Positions 5,247-6,017 of a stretch of 6,017 nt of DNA are shown piece after piece. The stretch's first letter is position 1; each line of letters starts with the position of its first letter. The notes below the pieces were generated by a model. It was not told the origin of the DNA and searched no databases. It worked only from the letters and a program-made list of their open reading frames with translations. The DNA is from DATDRS01 sp035291605 (GTDB taxonomy: Bacteria; Chloroflexota; Anaerolineae; Anaerolineales; UBA6663). Position numbers and translations under genes: made by a program. The stretch lies in NCBI GenBank assembly GCA_035291605.1, contig DATDRS010000016.1, forward strand, positions 1-6,017, given 5' to 3'.

Positions 5247-6017
5247 ATGCTCCCGACCCCTTTCCACCCCCGCACCTCTTCAATCAACGAGACTCAGACT
5301 TGGAGACGCTGGTCCGGCTACCTCACCGCCGGTCTCTACGAGCTGACCCACGAGCGCGAATACTGGGCCGTCCGCAATTCGGGGGCTTTATTCGACGTTT
5401 CGCCGCTCATGAAATATCACCTCCGCGGCCCCGACGCCATGCGCCTGCTCAACCGCGTGGTCACGCGCGACGTGTCCAAATGCGTGGTGGGACAGGTGAT
5501 GTACACCCCCTGGTGCGACGAGCACGGCAAGGTCATTGACGACGGCACGGTCTCGCGCCTCGACGCGCAGACCTACCGCCTCACCTCCGCCGAGCCGAAC
5601 TATCGCTGGCTGAGCATGAACGCCGTCGGGTTGAACGTCGCCATCGAGGACATGTCCGACAAGATTGGCGCGCTCTCCCTGCAAGGCCCCAACTCTCGCG
5701 CCATCCTCCATCAATGCGCGGAGACTAATCTCGACGGCCTCAAATACTTCCGGCTCACGCAGACGAAGATGAGCGGCCTCCCCGTCACCATCTCGCGCAC
5801 GGGCTACACGGGCGACCTCGGCTACGAAATCTGGGCCGACGCGAAAGACGCCCTGCCGCTGTGGGATGCGCTGGTGAAGGCCGGGCACGCCTACGGCCTC
5901 ACCCCCGCCGGAATCCTCGCCCTCGACATCGCGCGCGTGGAAGCAGGTCTGCTCCTGCTCGACGTGGATTACCAGTCCGCGCACAAGGCCGTCATCGAGG
6001 CGCAGAAGTCTTCGCCG
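5247..6017 (+). CDS. GcvT-fold aminomethyltransferase-like protein, N-terminal part
   Basis: The first 257 codons are present and open to the right edge. The protein is of the T-protein (GcvT) family, which binds tetrahydrofolate and moves one-carbon units from amines or methyl donors. Visible: ALFDVSPLMKYHLRGPDA (47-64), the substrate/folate strand HGKVIDDGTVSRL (93-105) with the conserved Asp pair 98-99, LQGPNSRAIL (145-154), SRTGYTGDLGYEIW (183-196) and LTPAGILALDIARVEAGLLL (218-237). It is probably not the classical glycine-cleavage T-protein: TSAEPNYRWL (113-122) replaces the usual VNASN-like segment, resembling the uncharacterised 'aminomethyltransferase family' paralogues that act on sarcosine-like or methylated substrates. 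ATG 5247 is the only start after the stop at 5214-5216; it has no ribosome binding site. It follows the IclR gene on the same strand and may share its transcript. A link to purine breakdown through glycine or formyl-folate is inference. Confidence 0.85.
   Translation, partial: MLPTPFHPRTSSINETQTWRRWSGYLTAGLYELTHEREYWAVRNSGALFDVSPLMKYHLRGPDAMRLLNRVVTRDVSKCVVGQVMYTPWCDEHGKVIDDGTVSRLDAQTYRLTSAEPNYRWLSMNAVGLNVAIEDMSDKIGALSLQGPNSRAILHQCAETNLDGLKYFRLTQTKMSGLPVTISRTGYTGDLGYEIWADAKDALPLWDALVKAGHAYGLTPAGILALDIARVEAGLLLLDVDYQSAHKAVIEAQKSSP

Noticed and set aside
5388..5984. 198-codon minus-strand frame and a 79-codon plus-strand frame near 5300
   Set aside because: Both overlap the GcvT-like reading frame, which has clear family motifs and is open from 5247 to the window end.

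Overview
This GC-rich window carries two divergent transcription units around a 333-base regulatory region (4038-4370). All five genes look intact, but the first and last run off the window edges. The gene content suggests a free-living, probably anaerobic or facultative bacterium that uses purines or related N-heterocycles. Phylum cannot be settled from the sequence. Short tandem repeats with an ACGGATT core, of a kind I associate with environmental genomes such as Chloroflexota, are only a weak hint.

Minus-strand unit, transcribed leftward from about 4221: (i) a 937-residue molybdenum hydroxylase with two 2Fe-2S clusters fused to the molybdopterin domain (1224-4037); (ii) a 209-residue NUDIX hydrolase with a YjhB-type N-terminal helical domain (544-1173); (iii) the first 171 residues of an SsnA-type aminohydrolase (1-514). 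The gaps are only 50 and 29 bases, with no terminator between genes, so this looks like one operon. A fused FeS-Mo hydroxylase beside SsnA is the signature of the purine/selenium-dependent molybdenum hydroxylase loci known from Escherichia coli (xdhD, ssnA and neighbours) and from purine-degrading Firmicutes. The hydroxylase would oxidise a purine-like ring at Mo and pass electrons through its Fe-S clusters to a FAD subunit, which is not in this window. SsnA would deaminate or hydrolyse a related heterocycle.

Plus-strand unit: an IclR-family regulator (4371-5168), then, after 78 bases holding a 9-base-period tandem repeat, the start of a GcvT-fold folate-dependent aminomethyltransferase-like protein (5247-6017, running off the right edge). 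The regulator is the obvious candidate to control both units.

The regulatory region holds two good sigma-70-type promoters facing away from each other: TTGCCC-N17-TACAAT with extended -10 on the minus strand, and TTGACG-N17-TACAAT on the plus strand. The hydroxylase mRNA would have a leader of about 184 nt packed with inverted repeats, including a perfect 9-bp hairpin, a 14-base palindrome and a 6-bp hairpin near the start codon. This leader is the least explained part of the window and the best candidate for something undescribed. It may be IclR operators, a structured cis-regulatory RNA, or both.
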